Origin: Tessaracoccus oleiagri
Lineage (GTDB): Bacteria; Actinomycetota; Actinomycetes; Propionibacteriales; Propionibacteriaceae
Reading direction: 5' to 3'
Assembly: GCF_900103275.1 (NCBI RefSeq)
Contig: NZ_FNGP01000001.1
Span: forward strand, 62,001-126,000
DNA length: 64,000 nucleotides
Of the stretch, positions 16,018 through 22,710 are shown piece by piece (within the stretch, counting starts at the first letter, position 1; the number at the start of each line of letters is the position of its first letter). Made by a program: the position numbers and the translations under genes. Under the pieces are notes generated by a model. It ran no database searches and had not been told where the DNA came from. It saw only the letters and a list, made by a program, of their open reading frames with translations.

Positions 16018-16149
16018 AGGTACACCGCAGCGTAGGCGCACGGCGTCCTGCCCGACCGAGGACGCGGTTCAGGCCGCAGACTGGTGATCCATGCCACGCC
16101 TGCGCGCAAAGCAGTACTGGGACCTCCTCCCCTGAGCCGCTGACCGACC

Positions 16150-16167
16150 AATGCTTGCTCATGCCGC
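16150..16167 (+). repeat. Dispersed motif, degenerate copy 9
   Basis: AATGCTTGCTCATGCCGC keeps the core and about 11 of 18 positions. It lies just upstream of the DUF1990 gene. Confidence 0.35.
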
Positions 16168-16210
16168 AAGGTGTTCTCGCCTCCGGACCGGTGCTCGGAG
16201 GTGTGGAAGG

Positions 16211-16759
16211 ATGCGTCTCGTGGACCCCCAACAGTTGTCTCCCGAATCGGCGGCGGCTCTGCGCGACGCACCCTTCACGTATGGCAACGTTGGCGACACT
16301 GGCACGATCAGTTCTCGGCCTCCGCACGGGTACGCCCATCTCCGACGGCAGACCGAACTGGGGAGCGGGGCCTCGCGATTCGACGACGCCGTCCAGACCT
16401 TGCTGGGTTGGCACATGCATCGGCGTGCGAGGCTCAACGTGCAGGCATCCGACCCGACGGTGGTCGACGGGGCGGTCGCGACTCTGGGGCTGGGGATCGG
16501 ACGGCTGAGAATCGCAGCGCCAGTCCGGGTCGTGTACATCGTCGATGAGCCGCGTAGAAAGGGATTCGCCTACGGCACCCTTCCCGGACACCCAGAAAGC
16601 GGCGAGGAATCGTTCATCCTGGAACTCCACGACGGGGATGAAGTCACCTTCACCATCAGCGCGTTCTCCCGCCCGAACTCCCTCCTCGCCCGCATCGGAG
16701 CCCCCCTGACCCGCGCCGTTCAATCCTCAATCACGAACCGCTACTTGCGCTCAGTCTGA
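16211..16759 (+). CDS. DUF1990-family protein
   Basis: This is a 182-residue protein of the DUF1990 group (YndJ-like), found in many actinobacteria and of unknown biochemical role. Family features are the N-terminal FTYGNVGDT, the central tryptophan-rich GWHMHRRARLNVQAS, VVYIVDEPRRKGFAYGTLPGHPESGEE (shown here in parts) and the C-terminal NRYLRS. The length is normal. The start is the ATG at 16211, next to GGAAGG. The gene stands alone between degenerate motif copies at 16150 and 16802, so it can be read as the last cassette of the array. Confidence 0.85.
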   Translation: MRLVDPQQLSPESAAALRDAPFTYGNVGDTGTISSRPPHGYAHLRRQTELGSGASRFDDAVQTLLGWHMHRRARLNVQASDPTVVDGAVATLGLGIGRLRIAAPVRVVYIVDEPRRKGFAYGTLPGHPESGEESFILELHDGDEVTFTISAFSRPNSLLARIGAPLTRAVQSSITNRYLRSV

Positions 16760-16801
16760 CGCGAACGCGCACTGCAGACCAAGCAGGGACCGGGCGATCT
16801 C

Positions 16802-16819
16802 TGACATCCTGTATTGCCG
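16802..16819 (+). repeat. Dispersed motif, copy 10, with adjoining hairpin
   Basis: GACATCCTGTATTGCCGC matches 13 of 18 positions and lies 42 bases after the DUF1990 stop. GCCGCC followed by GGTGGC forms a tight hairpin at 16815-16830, and CCTG (16807) can pair with CAGG beyond it. It may serve as a terminator as well. Confidence 0.45.
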
Positions 16820-16862
16820 CCGGCCGGTGGCGCGCCGCGGGCTTCAGGGTCTTAGGCAGACG

Positions 16863-17588
16863 CTATTCGAGGCCGAAGTAGCCGGGGTCGGCCAGGAAGC
16901 GGCGATAGAGCGCGACGTTCATGAGCTCGTCCCAGGTGCGGCTGTGGAAGCCGTCTTCGTCGAGTTCGATGATCCGTGCCCCGGGGGTCGCGGCCAGTAT
17001 CGGTGAGTGGGTGGCGAGCAGCACTTGAACGGCGCAGTCGCGGAGTTGTGCGAGCTGGTTGGCGAGCGCGACCTGGGAGAGGAATGAGAGCCCGGCCTCG
17101 GGCTCGTCCATGACCAAGAAGCCGCCCTGTCCGGTGAGGTGGTCGAGCTTTGCGGCCAGGAGTTCGTTGAAGGCCTGGCCATGGGAGCGTTCGTGGTAGC
17201 GGGTCTCTGGTCGGTGCCGTGAGGGGTTCTCCTCGAGATAGGTCAGCAGGCCGTGCATGGTCTCGGCCCGAAGGAAGTAGCCCCATCTGGAGCGGCTGAG
17301 GCCGCGCTCCAGCCGAATGTGCTCGTGTAACGGCGACTCGGTGGGCCTCTCCGACCGTCGGATGATCTTGCTGCCCCCCTCGGGGCTGAGGCCGTAAGCG
17401 ATCGCGATGGCCTCGATGATGGTGGATTTCCCCGTACCGTTCTCCCCGACGAGGATGGTCAGTTCGGAGAGCTCCAGCCCGTCGCGGTGCAGCTGGGCGA
17501 CGGGGGCCATTGTGAACGGCCAGCGGCGGGGGTCACCTCCCGCTTCGCCGGCCACCGCACGCACGGCGAGTGAACTGAACGCCTTCAT
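16863..17588 (-). CDS. AAA-family ATPase (RecF/OLD-like)
   Basis: This 241-residue soluble ATPase belongs to the ABC-like AAA_21 group. The Walker A motif is GENGTGKST near residue 48. The Walker B motif is FLVMDEPEAGLSF near residue 160, and the switch histidine lies in LLATHSPIL. A signature-like serine region lies between. It is compact, lacks a coiled-coil insertion or nuclease domain, and stands alone. Such single-gene ATPases are conserved in actinobacteria without a fixed role. The ATG at 17588 is preferred to an in-frame GTG six bases upstream. Confidence 0.8.
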   Translation of the reverse strand: MKAFSSLAVRAVAGEAGGDPRRWPFTMAPVAQLHRDGLELSELTILVGENGTGKSTIIEAIAIAYGLSPEGGSKIIRRSERPTESPLHEHIRLERGLSRSRWGYFLRAETMHGLLTYLEENPSRHRPETRYHERSHGQAFNELLAAKLDHLTGQGGFLVMDEPEAGLSFLSQVALANQLAQLRDCAVQVLLATHSPILAATPGARIIELDEDGFHSRTWDELMNVALYRRFLADPGYFGLE

Positions 17589-17767
17589 GACCACAGGGTA
17601 TGAGCCGCATCCGACTGATCCCCGGTGTGGGAGCGCCTCGAACGCGCCCTCACGCCGCTCCAGGCGGGATCGGACGGTGGGCTGAACGGAGGTGGTCGCC
17701 GTGACACCGTCAGCCGAGCGTCCGGGGTGGCCTGCGGGCGGATTACCCAGCGCGAGCCGAGATGTAC

Positions 17768-17784
17768 ATTTCAGCTATTTCAGC
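17768..17784. promoter_or_regulatory. Direct repeat upstream of the Phd/RelE module
   Basis: ATTTCAGC occurs twice, nine bases apart, 16-32 bases before the antitoxin start. Toxin-antitoxin pairs normally bind such sites to control themselves, so this is a likely operator. Confidence 0.45.
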
Positions 17785-17799
17785 GCGTACTCTTGGGGC

Positions 17800-18063
17800 G
17801 TGACTGAGATGACCGTGACCGACGCCCGCGCGCGGCTGGCGGAGGTGGTGGATGCCGCCCGCGTGGGACATGCCCCCGTGTATCTGACCCGTCGGGGACG
17901 CCGGGTGGCTGCCGTGATCGACGCCGAGGACCTGGATCGCCTGGTTGCGGCCGCGGAAGACCTCGCGGACATTGAGGCGGCCACTGCCGCTCGTGAAGAG
18001 ATGGACGCCGGTGAGCCGTTGATCCCTTGGGAACAGGTCAAGGCCGACCTCGGCCTGGCATGA
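17800..18063 (+). CDS. Phd/YefM-family antitoxin
   Basis: This small antitoxin has 87 residues from the GTG at 17800 or 84 from the ATG at 17809. The N-terminal Phd fold is clear: VTDARARLAEVVDAARVG, then PVYLTRRGRRVAAVI, which forms the DNA-binding dimer. The acidic C-terminal tail (EEMDAGEPLIPWEQVKADLG) would wrap and neutralise the toxin. The stop overlaps the toxin start (ATGA), the usual arrangement for coupled translation. A direct repeat upstream is a likely binding site for autoregulation. Typical length. Confidence 0.9.
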   Translation: MTEMTVTDARARLAEVVDAARVGHAPVYLTRRGRRVAAVIDAEDLDRLVAAAEDLADIEAATAAREEMDAGEPLIPWEQVKADLGLA

Positions 18064-18323
18064 CCTACCGCATCGAACTTGCCCCGGCGGCCCTGCGCCA
18101 GTTGCGCAAGCTGGATCGGGCCGCGCAGCGACGGGTGCAGGCAGCGATCGAGTTGCTCGCCACGGAGCCACGACCCCCTGGAGCCAAGAAGCTTGTGGGC
18201 GGTACCGGTGAATGGCGGGTCCACACGGGTGACTATCGAGTCGTCTACCAGATCGACGACGACGTCCTGCGGGTTCTTGTCATCGCCGTCGGCCACCGTA
18301 AAGAGATCTACAACCTGCGGTGA
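18060..18323 (+). CDS. RelE/ParE-superfamily toxin
   Basis: This 87-residue toxin of the RelE type would cleave mRNA on the ribosome when free of its antitoxin. The order of elements is typical: MTYRIELAPAALRQLRKL, a long helix, then KKLVGGTGEWRVHTGDYRVVYQI and the final strand VLVIAVGHRKEIY. The conserved arginines of the WRVHTGDYRVVY segment and the HRKEIY end are present, so the protein should be active. It overlaps the antitoxin gene by four bases. Confidence 0.92.
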   Translation: MTYRIELAPAALRQLRKLDRAAQRRVQAAIELLATEPRPPGAKKLVGGTGEWRVHTGDYRVVYQIDDDVLRVLVIAVGHRKEIYNLR

Positions 18324-18491
18324 CCAACCACCGCTCGAACCGCATATCGCTCGGCGTGCTGCAGCAGCAGATTCGGCGATCATCTGACGGAACGGGCGCC
18401 CGCCTGAGAGGGTCGACGAAGACCCAACCTAATCCGAGTAGTCCGCTGAGCATGACCGAGCCTGCGAAGACGAGGGTCGAGTGCCGACGGC

Positions 18492-18854
18492 TCAATGCCA
18501 GGAAGAGAGTTGCGCAGCGATCTCCGGATAATTGGCATGCCCACCGGCTATGGAGACAACCAAGTCGTATGCCGGATCGTCGGGGACATCGAGATCGACA
18601 CCGTTGAGTCCGTAGAACACCACCAATGACAACCAACCCAGCCGCTTGTTCCCGTCGACCAGGGCATGATGTCGGACCAGGGACTCAAGGAGCACGGCCG
18701 CCTTCTCGTCGAGGCTGACGTAGGCGTCCCGCCCGAAGATGCTCGCCTTAGGACGAAGAACCGCAGCATCGAGCAACCCAGCGTCGCGGACGGGCCCCGC
18801 TCCGAGGTCCTCCACCAGGAACAGCACGTCCTCCAAAGTGAGGTAGTGAGTCAC
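18492..18854 (-). CDS. doc: Doc-type toxin (Fic fold)
   Basis: This 120-residue toxin belongs to the Doc group of Fic-fold proteins, which inactivate translation by phosphorylating EF-Tu in the known P1 case. The catalytic loop is intact as HALVDGNKRLGW (HxxxDGNKR). The N-terminal YLTLEDVLFLVEDLG and the central RPKASIFGRDAYVSLDEKAA are typical. The gene overlaps the upstream antitoxin stop by four bases (ATGA). The length is normal and there are no breaks. Confidence 0.92.
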   Translation of the reverse strand: MTHYLTLEDVLFLVEDLGAGPVRDAGLLDAAVLRPKASIFGRDAYVSLDEKAAVLLESLVRHHALVDGNKRLGWLSLVVFYGLNGVDLDVPDDPAYDLVVSIAGGHANYPEIAAQLSSWH

Positions 18855-19054
18855 TGGCCCAGCCGGTCCAGCAGATCGGCATACCTCCGCCGAGCCGCCG
18901 AGGACAACTTCCGGACCTCATCTTCACGCACCCGCCTGGCCGCCGCCTCTCGGATGGCGCGCACAGTAGCCTCCTGCTTGCTGATCCCTTCGGCTTCCGC
19001 GAGCAGGGATAGAGCCTTGTCATCTTCGGGCGTCAGTCGCAGCTGCGGAGCCAG
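18851..19054 (-). CDS. Antitoxin partner of Doc (CopG/RHH-like)
   Basis: This antitoxin of about 67 residues has the sequence LTPEDDKALSLLAEAEGISK followed by a helix rich in arginine and glutamate, and ends DLLDRLGQ. It overlaps doc. The start is unclear. Homologues would begin just before PQLRLTPEDD, and there the codon is CTG (19052-19054) with no good ribosome-binding site. The frame stays open upstream to a GTG at 19141 and an ATG at 19249, but that extension does not look like protein. Either CTG is used or the start codon has mutated. Confidence 0.7.
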   Translation of the reverse strand: MAPQLRLTPEDDKALSLLAEAEGISKQEATVRAIREAAARRVREDEVRKLSSAARRRYADLLDRLGQ

Positions 19055-19226
19055 CGGCGACCAGCCGTGCGATGAAGGGGGTACGTTTGTCTGCCCTAGC
19101 CAGCCACCAGTGGACCATGGGCGTACACCGCAATCCGCCACGTACGGGGTGCAAAGGTGAGGATGTTCGTCAGCGAGGGTGCGGGCACGACGCAACCACC
19201 CACCCGTTGGCGCGACAGGAGCAACA

Positions 19227-19475
19227 ATGACCGCGAACTCAGCCTCCACAGCGCAGCGTCCGCGCTACGCCACTCTACGAGAGGCAGCGGAGTACTGCCG
19301 CAGCACTCCGCGGACACTCGAGCGACGCATCGCCGAGGGCAAGCTCACCCGATTCCGCAACGGCTTCCGGGTCCTCGTCGACCTCAACGAGATCGACGCC
19401 ATGCTCCGAGGACGGGGCTCCGGCACGGACTTCAAGACCCAGGGCATGAAACGCGGCACGTCGCTGAGCCACTGA
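19227..19475 (+). CDS. Small helix-turn-helix (excisionase-like) protein
   Basis: This 82-residue DNA-binding protein has a MerR/excisionase-type helix-turn-helix (YATLREAAEYCRSTPRTLER, then RRIAEGKLTRFRNGFRVLVD), the HTH_17 pattern. In mobile elements such proteins act as excisionases or small regulators. It lies on the same island as the integrase at 20619-21755, so it could be its directionality factor, which is inferred. The ATG at 19227 is preceded by AGGAG. It is transcribed away from the Doc module. Confidence 0.75.
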   Translation: MTANSASTAQRPRYATLREAAEYCRSTPRTLERRIAEGKLTRFRNGFRVLVDLNEIDAMLRGRGSGTDFKTQGMKRGTSLSH

Positions 19476-19506
19476 TCCATAAACAAGAAGTTCTATCAGC
19501 AAAACC

Positions 19507-19512
19507 TATGAT
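19507..19512 (+). promoter_or_regulatory. Probable -10 box for the MNT-like/HEPN pair
   Basis: TATGAT lies 12 bases before the ATG at 19525, in an AT-rich stretch that contrasts with its surroundings. AAAAC and GTTTT flank it as an inverted repeat. The spacing implies a very short or leaderless transcript. Confidence 0.45.
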
Positions 19513-19524
19513 ATTGTCAGTTTT

Positions 19525-20103
19525 ATGAGAAGTGAGTCTCCACTAGTAGCGCCTGTCTTCCGCTCTGATGGCCAAGCACGACTCCTTGCAGAAGTCTTGC
19601 TCTCCGATCAGGAGTTGAGCATCACCGACCTCGCAGACCGCACCGGGCTTGCGTACCCGACGGTCCATGCCGAAGTGGGGCGGCTCCTTGCAGCAGGCAT
19701 CCTCGACGAACGCCGCGCCGGACGCACTCGACTGATGCGAAGCAACAACGACAGCCCGCTGGTGCCGCCACTGCGCGAAATCCTCCTCATCGCCATGGGG
19801 CCAGCCCCACTACTCACCCACGAACTACGTCAGATCGAAAATGTGACCAGTGCCTTCATCTACGGATCCTTCGCAGCACGAGCCCACGCAATACCAGGAC
19901 AAGCACCTCAGGACATCGACGTCATGATCATCGGCAGCCCCGCTCCCGACGAAGTCGACGACGCCTGTGAACGCGTCGAGAAGCAGGTCAAACGCCCGGT
20001 CAACGCCACCATTCTTTCGGAGCAGGAGTGGAAGGCCAGTTCCCCCTTCATCCGCCAGGTGAAGAGCAACCCCACCGTGCCGCTGATCGGCGAGCAGCCA
20101 TGA
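19525..20103 (+). CDS. Winged-helix nucleotidyltransferase (MNT-like antitoxin)
   Basis: This 192-residue protein joins an N-terminal winged helix (residues about 15-75, SITDLADRTGLAYPTVHAEV) to a minimal nucleotidyltransferase domain (AFIYGSFAARAHA, then DIDVMIIG). It shows the GS motif and the paired aspartates that bind metal. In MNT-HEPN systems the nucleotidyltransferase modifies and silences the HEPN partner. Here the fused winged helix could also repress the operon. The stop overlaps the next start (ATGA). The AT-rich -10 box at 19507 suggests its own promoter. Confidence 0.8.
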   Translation: MRSESPLVAPVFRSDGQARLLAEVLLSDQELSITDLADRTGLAYPTVHAEVGRLLAAGILDERRAGRTRLMRSNNDSPLVPPLREILLIAMGPAPLLTHELRQIENVTSAFIYGSFAARAHAIPGQAPQDIDVMIIGSPAPDEVDDACERVEKQVKRPVNATILSEQEWKASSPFIRQVKSNPTVPLIGEQP

Positions 20104-20552
20104 TCATCACGCTCACCCCGAAACAGCGCAAAGCCGTTGACCAATTGTTGGCGGAACGGCGCCTGGAAGCCGTGCCAATCGACCGCCCGAAGGCCGCCGC
20201 ATTCCTCCAGAACGCACGCGAAGCCGTCGAAGACCTCGCCAACCTCACCCGCCCCCAGACCCGCTATACGCTCGCTTACGACGCAGCTCACGACGTTGGG
20301 GAGGCGCTGCTCGCCGCTTGCGGCTACCGCACGAAGAGTGGCGCGGGTCAGCACGACGCTCTGGGCGCATTTCTACGAGCGGTCTTGGACTCTCCACCCG
20401 GCGACGAAGCCGCTCGTCGATTCGACAGGCTTCGTCGTGCGCGCAATCGGGCCCGCTACGCCGCGGTCCCCATCGGCGAGGCGGAAGCACACCAAGCTGT
20501 ACAGACGGCACACGCATTGATCGAGGCTGCGACCGCGCGGGGCGCCGGATAG
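20100..20552 (+). CDS. HEPN-domain protein, partner of the nucleotidyltransferase
   Basis: This 150-residue, fully helical protein is coupled to the upstream nucleotidyltransferase gene by an ATGA overlap. It contains ARYTLAYDAAHDVGEALLAA-like HEPN helices and a basic motif RRARNRARYAAV in the place where the Rx4-6H RNase motif lies. The histidine of the classic motif is not obvious, so it may be a variant or a weak RNase. Together the two genes look like an MNT-HEPN toxin-antitoxin or defence module. It ends 66 bases before the convergent integrase gene. Confidence 0.7.
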   Translation: MIITLTPKQRKAVDQLLAERRLEAVPIDRPKAAAFLQNAREAVEDLANLTRPQTRYTLAYDAAHDVGEALLAACGYRTKSGAGQHDALGAFLRAVLDSPPGDEAARRFDRLRRARNRARYAAVPIGEAEAHQAVQTAHALIEAATARGAG

Positions 20553-20618
20553 CACCAGCTCCACGCGACGGCTTGGCCTCGTCGCAGTCCGGGCCCTTGT
20601 CCGGCCAGAGGAGCCAGT

Positions 20619-21755
20619 TCAGGTCTGTCCCGTGCCCCATGCGTCGGAGACACGACGAGCCCGTTCGGCATCGCGCTCGGCCGAAGCGGTCTGGTAGCGC
20701 AGCGCCATCGCTGGCGTCGTGTGCCCAAGCTGCGCCTGAATCTCCCGCACCGTCGCCCCGGACTGGGCCGACATCGTGGCCGCCGTCGCACGCAGGTCGT
20801 GGTTGCGAAGATCCGGCCGGCCGATCGCCTGGGCGGCCTTCTTGTGGGCCCGCCGCAGCACGTCGTCGTTGAGCGGCTTGCCGAACTGGTTCGGGAAGAG
20901 CAGGTCGTCGGCACGCAGCTTCGGGCGCATCTCGCGCCAGGCCCGGAGCTCGCCCAACGTGTGGGGCAGGAGATGGACCGTGCGGACCGCCTCCTTGGTC
21001 TTCGGCTCCTGCAGGACGATCCGACGGTGGCCGTCGCCGTCATCGACCTTCGCGACGGTCCTCCGCACATGCAGCTGCCCGAGCTCGAGATCGAGGTCTC
21101 GATCGCGCAGCGCCAGCACCTCACCGATACGCAGACCACAGGTGACGGACAGCAACAGCGCCACTCGCCACTTGGGCGGCGCAGCATCCAGGTAGGCGTT
21201 GACCTCCGTCGGAGTCATCGTCTGTGGCTCTCGCGCCCGCTCAGGGGTCCCGGCCCCACGGAGCGTGGCCGGCGACGACGCGATCAAGCCCTCCGTGACG
21301 GCGTCCGAGAACACCGACACCAACAGCTCGTAGGCCTTCCCGTTCTGGGTCCGCGTTGCCTTGGGCAGCTGCTCCCGCCACGCGACGACATGCTCCCGAC
21401 GGACTTCCGTCAGCGCCATCGACCCGAGCGACGTCGGCTCGATCGAGAGGCGCAGGAGCTTGCGGTAGTTGTCGACCGTGGTCGGCTTCAGCGGCCGGCG
21501 GGACCGAGTGGCCCGAGCGTCGATGCACTTCCCCACCCACTCCGCGACCGTCGGACCGTCGTCGCCAGGCTCGTACTTGGGCTTCCGTGCCGCTGGCGGC
21601 GTCCACTCGTCCAGGTCGATCAGCCGCAGCTCTTGGCCCCGCCACGTCACCGCGTCGCGCTTGACGCCGAAGGTGCGGCCGTAGCGCTTACCGTCGGGGC
21701 CAACGTATCGCGCGTTCCAGCTGCCGTTGGCGAGCTTGCGTACCCCATCACTCAT
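20619..21755 (-). CDS. Phage-type tyrosine integrase
   Basis: This 378-residue integrase has an N-terminal arm-type DNA-binding domain (KLANGSWNARYVGPDGKRYG), a SAM-like core-binding domain (residues about 75-165) and a catalytic domain. R in TCGLRIGEVLALR, K in KTKEAVRTV, HDLRATAATM (with R), the histidine in LGHTTPAMALRY, and its tyrosine form the active site. The start is set at the ATG at 21755, because upstream sequence reads into repeats. It lies 167 bases from tRNA-Leu and points away from it, the classic place for an island integrase whose attachment site is the 3' end of that tRNA. Confidence 0.92.
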   Translation of the reverse strand: MSDGVRKLANGSWNARYVGPDGKRYGRTFGVKRDAVTWRGQELRLIDLDEWTPPAARKPKYEPGDDGPTVAEWVGKCIDARATRSRRPLKPTTVDNYRKLLRLSIEPTSLGSMALTEVRREHVVAWREQLPKATRTQNGKAYELLVSVFSDAVTEGLIASSPATLRGAGTPERAREPQTMTPTEVNAYLDAAPPKWRVALLLSVTCGLRIGEVLALRDRDLDLELGQLHVRRTVAKVDDGDGHRRIVLQEPKTKEAVRTVHLLPHTLGELRAWREMRPKLRADDLLFPNQFGKPLNDDVLRRAHKKAAQAIGRPDLRNHDLRATAATMSAQSGATVREIQAQLGHTTPAMALRYQTASAERDAERARRVSDAWGTGQT

Positions 21756-21781
21756 GGTTCCCTCCGTGGGCACGACGTGGA

Positions 21782-21814
21782 TCTGTGCCCATTCTGTGCC
21801 CATTTCGTGCCCAC
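21782..21814. repeat. Three tandem 11-base repeats upstream of the integrase
   Basis: TCTGTGCCCAT occurs twice in tandem (21782-21803), followed by a third unit TTCGTGCCCAC. Spacing of one helical turn between integrase and tRNA suggests arm-type integrase or excisionase binding sites. Confidence 0.6.
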
Positions 21815-21870
21815 AACAGTACCTTCGGTGGCAGGCTGTGGCATAGGGTGTCGTAGCTCCGGAACGACGA

Positions 21871-21913
21871 AACCCCTAGTCAGACCGGCATTTCTGCTGG
21901 TCAACCAGGGGTT
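21871..21913 (-). terminator. Hairpin downstream of tRNA-Leu
   Basis: AACCCCT (21871-21877) pairs with AGGGGTT (21907-21913), and inside it GACCGGCA pairs with TGCTGGTC around TTTC. It lies nine bases past the tRNA 3' end and is probably its terminator. Confidence 0.6.
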
Positions 21914-21921
21914 CCGATTTG

Positions 21922-22004
21922 TGCGCGAGAGAGGAGTTGAACCTCCACGCCCTTGCGGGCACCGGCACCTGAAGCCGGCGCGTCTGCCATTCCGCCACTC
22001 GCGC
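21922..22004 (-). tRNA. tRNA-Leu (anticodon CAG)
   Basis: The minus strand folds into a class II tRNA of 83 bases. The acceptor arms are GCGCGAG and CTCGCGC, with discriminator A at 21922. The D-arm lies in TGGCGGAATGGCAGACGC, the anticodon stem is CCGGC/GCCGG around TTCAGGT, the variable arm is TGCCCGCAAGGGCG, and the T-arm contains GGTTCAACTCC. CCA is not encoded. The long variable arm and CAG anticodon identify leucine. It is a common integration target and borders the integrase. Confidence 0.95.
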
Positions 22005-22101
22005 ATCCCGTCCAGATCGCGGCTCGCGCCGCTCACTGTCCGACGCCAAACACTAGCACAGCCGATCGGAGCCCTGGAAATCGGAGGCTGGCGGGTGACT
22101 G

Positions 22102-22710
22102 CTACGTCGCAGGGCCCACCAGGCGATCAAGATGGGTCTCGATCTGGCTCTCGCTCAGAGCACCCACAGCCACGTCGCGGACCACGCCCCGGGCATCCAC
22201 GAAGTAGTGGGCCGGGATCGCCCGGACACCGTACGCCGCGGATATCTCGGCCGCCGGATCGGGCACCTGCGTGAACGTCAGGCCGACGCGCCGGGCGTAG
22301 TCGCCCGCCACCTGCTGGTCCTCGCTCAGGTAGACGGCGACGACGTGGACGTCGTCGCGCTCGAGGTGGGCCTGCTGCACGTCGGGCGCCTCGACGCGAC
22401 ACTGCGCGCACCAGGAGGCCATGAACAACACCCAGACCGGTTTCCCCCGCAGCGCAGCGAGGGATCGGGCGCCGCCGTCGAGGTCGACGGCGGTGAAGCC
22501 GGGGGCCGGGTCCCCCACCCTCGGTGGCGCGAGCGCTCCAGCGACCTCCACCTGCGACGACCCGTCCGCCTCCGCCTGCGCACCGACCCACCAGTTGCCG
22601 ACGAGGATCGCGAGCGCGGTGATTACGGCGACCGCCGCGACCGCAGGCCAGTTTCCGGTGGCCGGTGCCCCACCGCCGAACCGGGCCTCGGGACGCTCAC
22701 GCGTACGCAT
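22102..22710 (-). CDS. resA: TlpA/ResA-like thiol-disulfide oxidoreductase
   Basis: This 202-residue thioredoxin-fold protein is tethered outside the membrane by an N-terminal span (residues about 20-42, AAVAVITALAILVGNWWVG). The active site is WCAQC, within VLFMASWCAQCRVEAP, and the cis-proline region is VRAIPAHYFVD. In System II maturation such proteins reduce apocytochrome CXXCH cysteines before heme attachment. It is the last gene of the nrf/ccs operon and overlaps ccsB by 14 bases, which supports that role. The symbol is assigned by context and fold. Confidence 0.85.
   Translation of the reverse strand: MRTRERPEARFGGGAPATGNWPAVAAVAVITALAILVGNWWVGAQAEADGSSQVEVAGALAPPRVGDPAPGFTAVDLDGGARSLAALRGKPVWVLFMASWCAQCRVEAPDVQQAHLERDDVHVVAVYLSEDQQVAGDYARRVGLTFTQVPDPAAEISAAYGVRAIPAHYFVDARGVVRDVAVGALSESQIETHLDRLVGPAT

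Noticed and set aside
16014-16140. Toxin gene downstream of the broken antitoxin
   Set aside because: Short protein-like pieces appear in several frames, but none shows a PIN, MazF or RelE motif.
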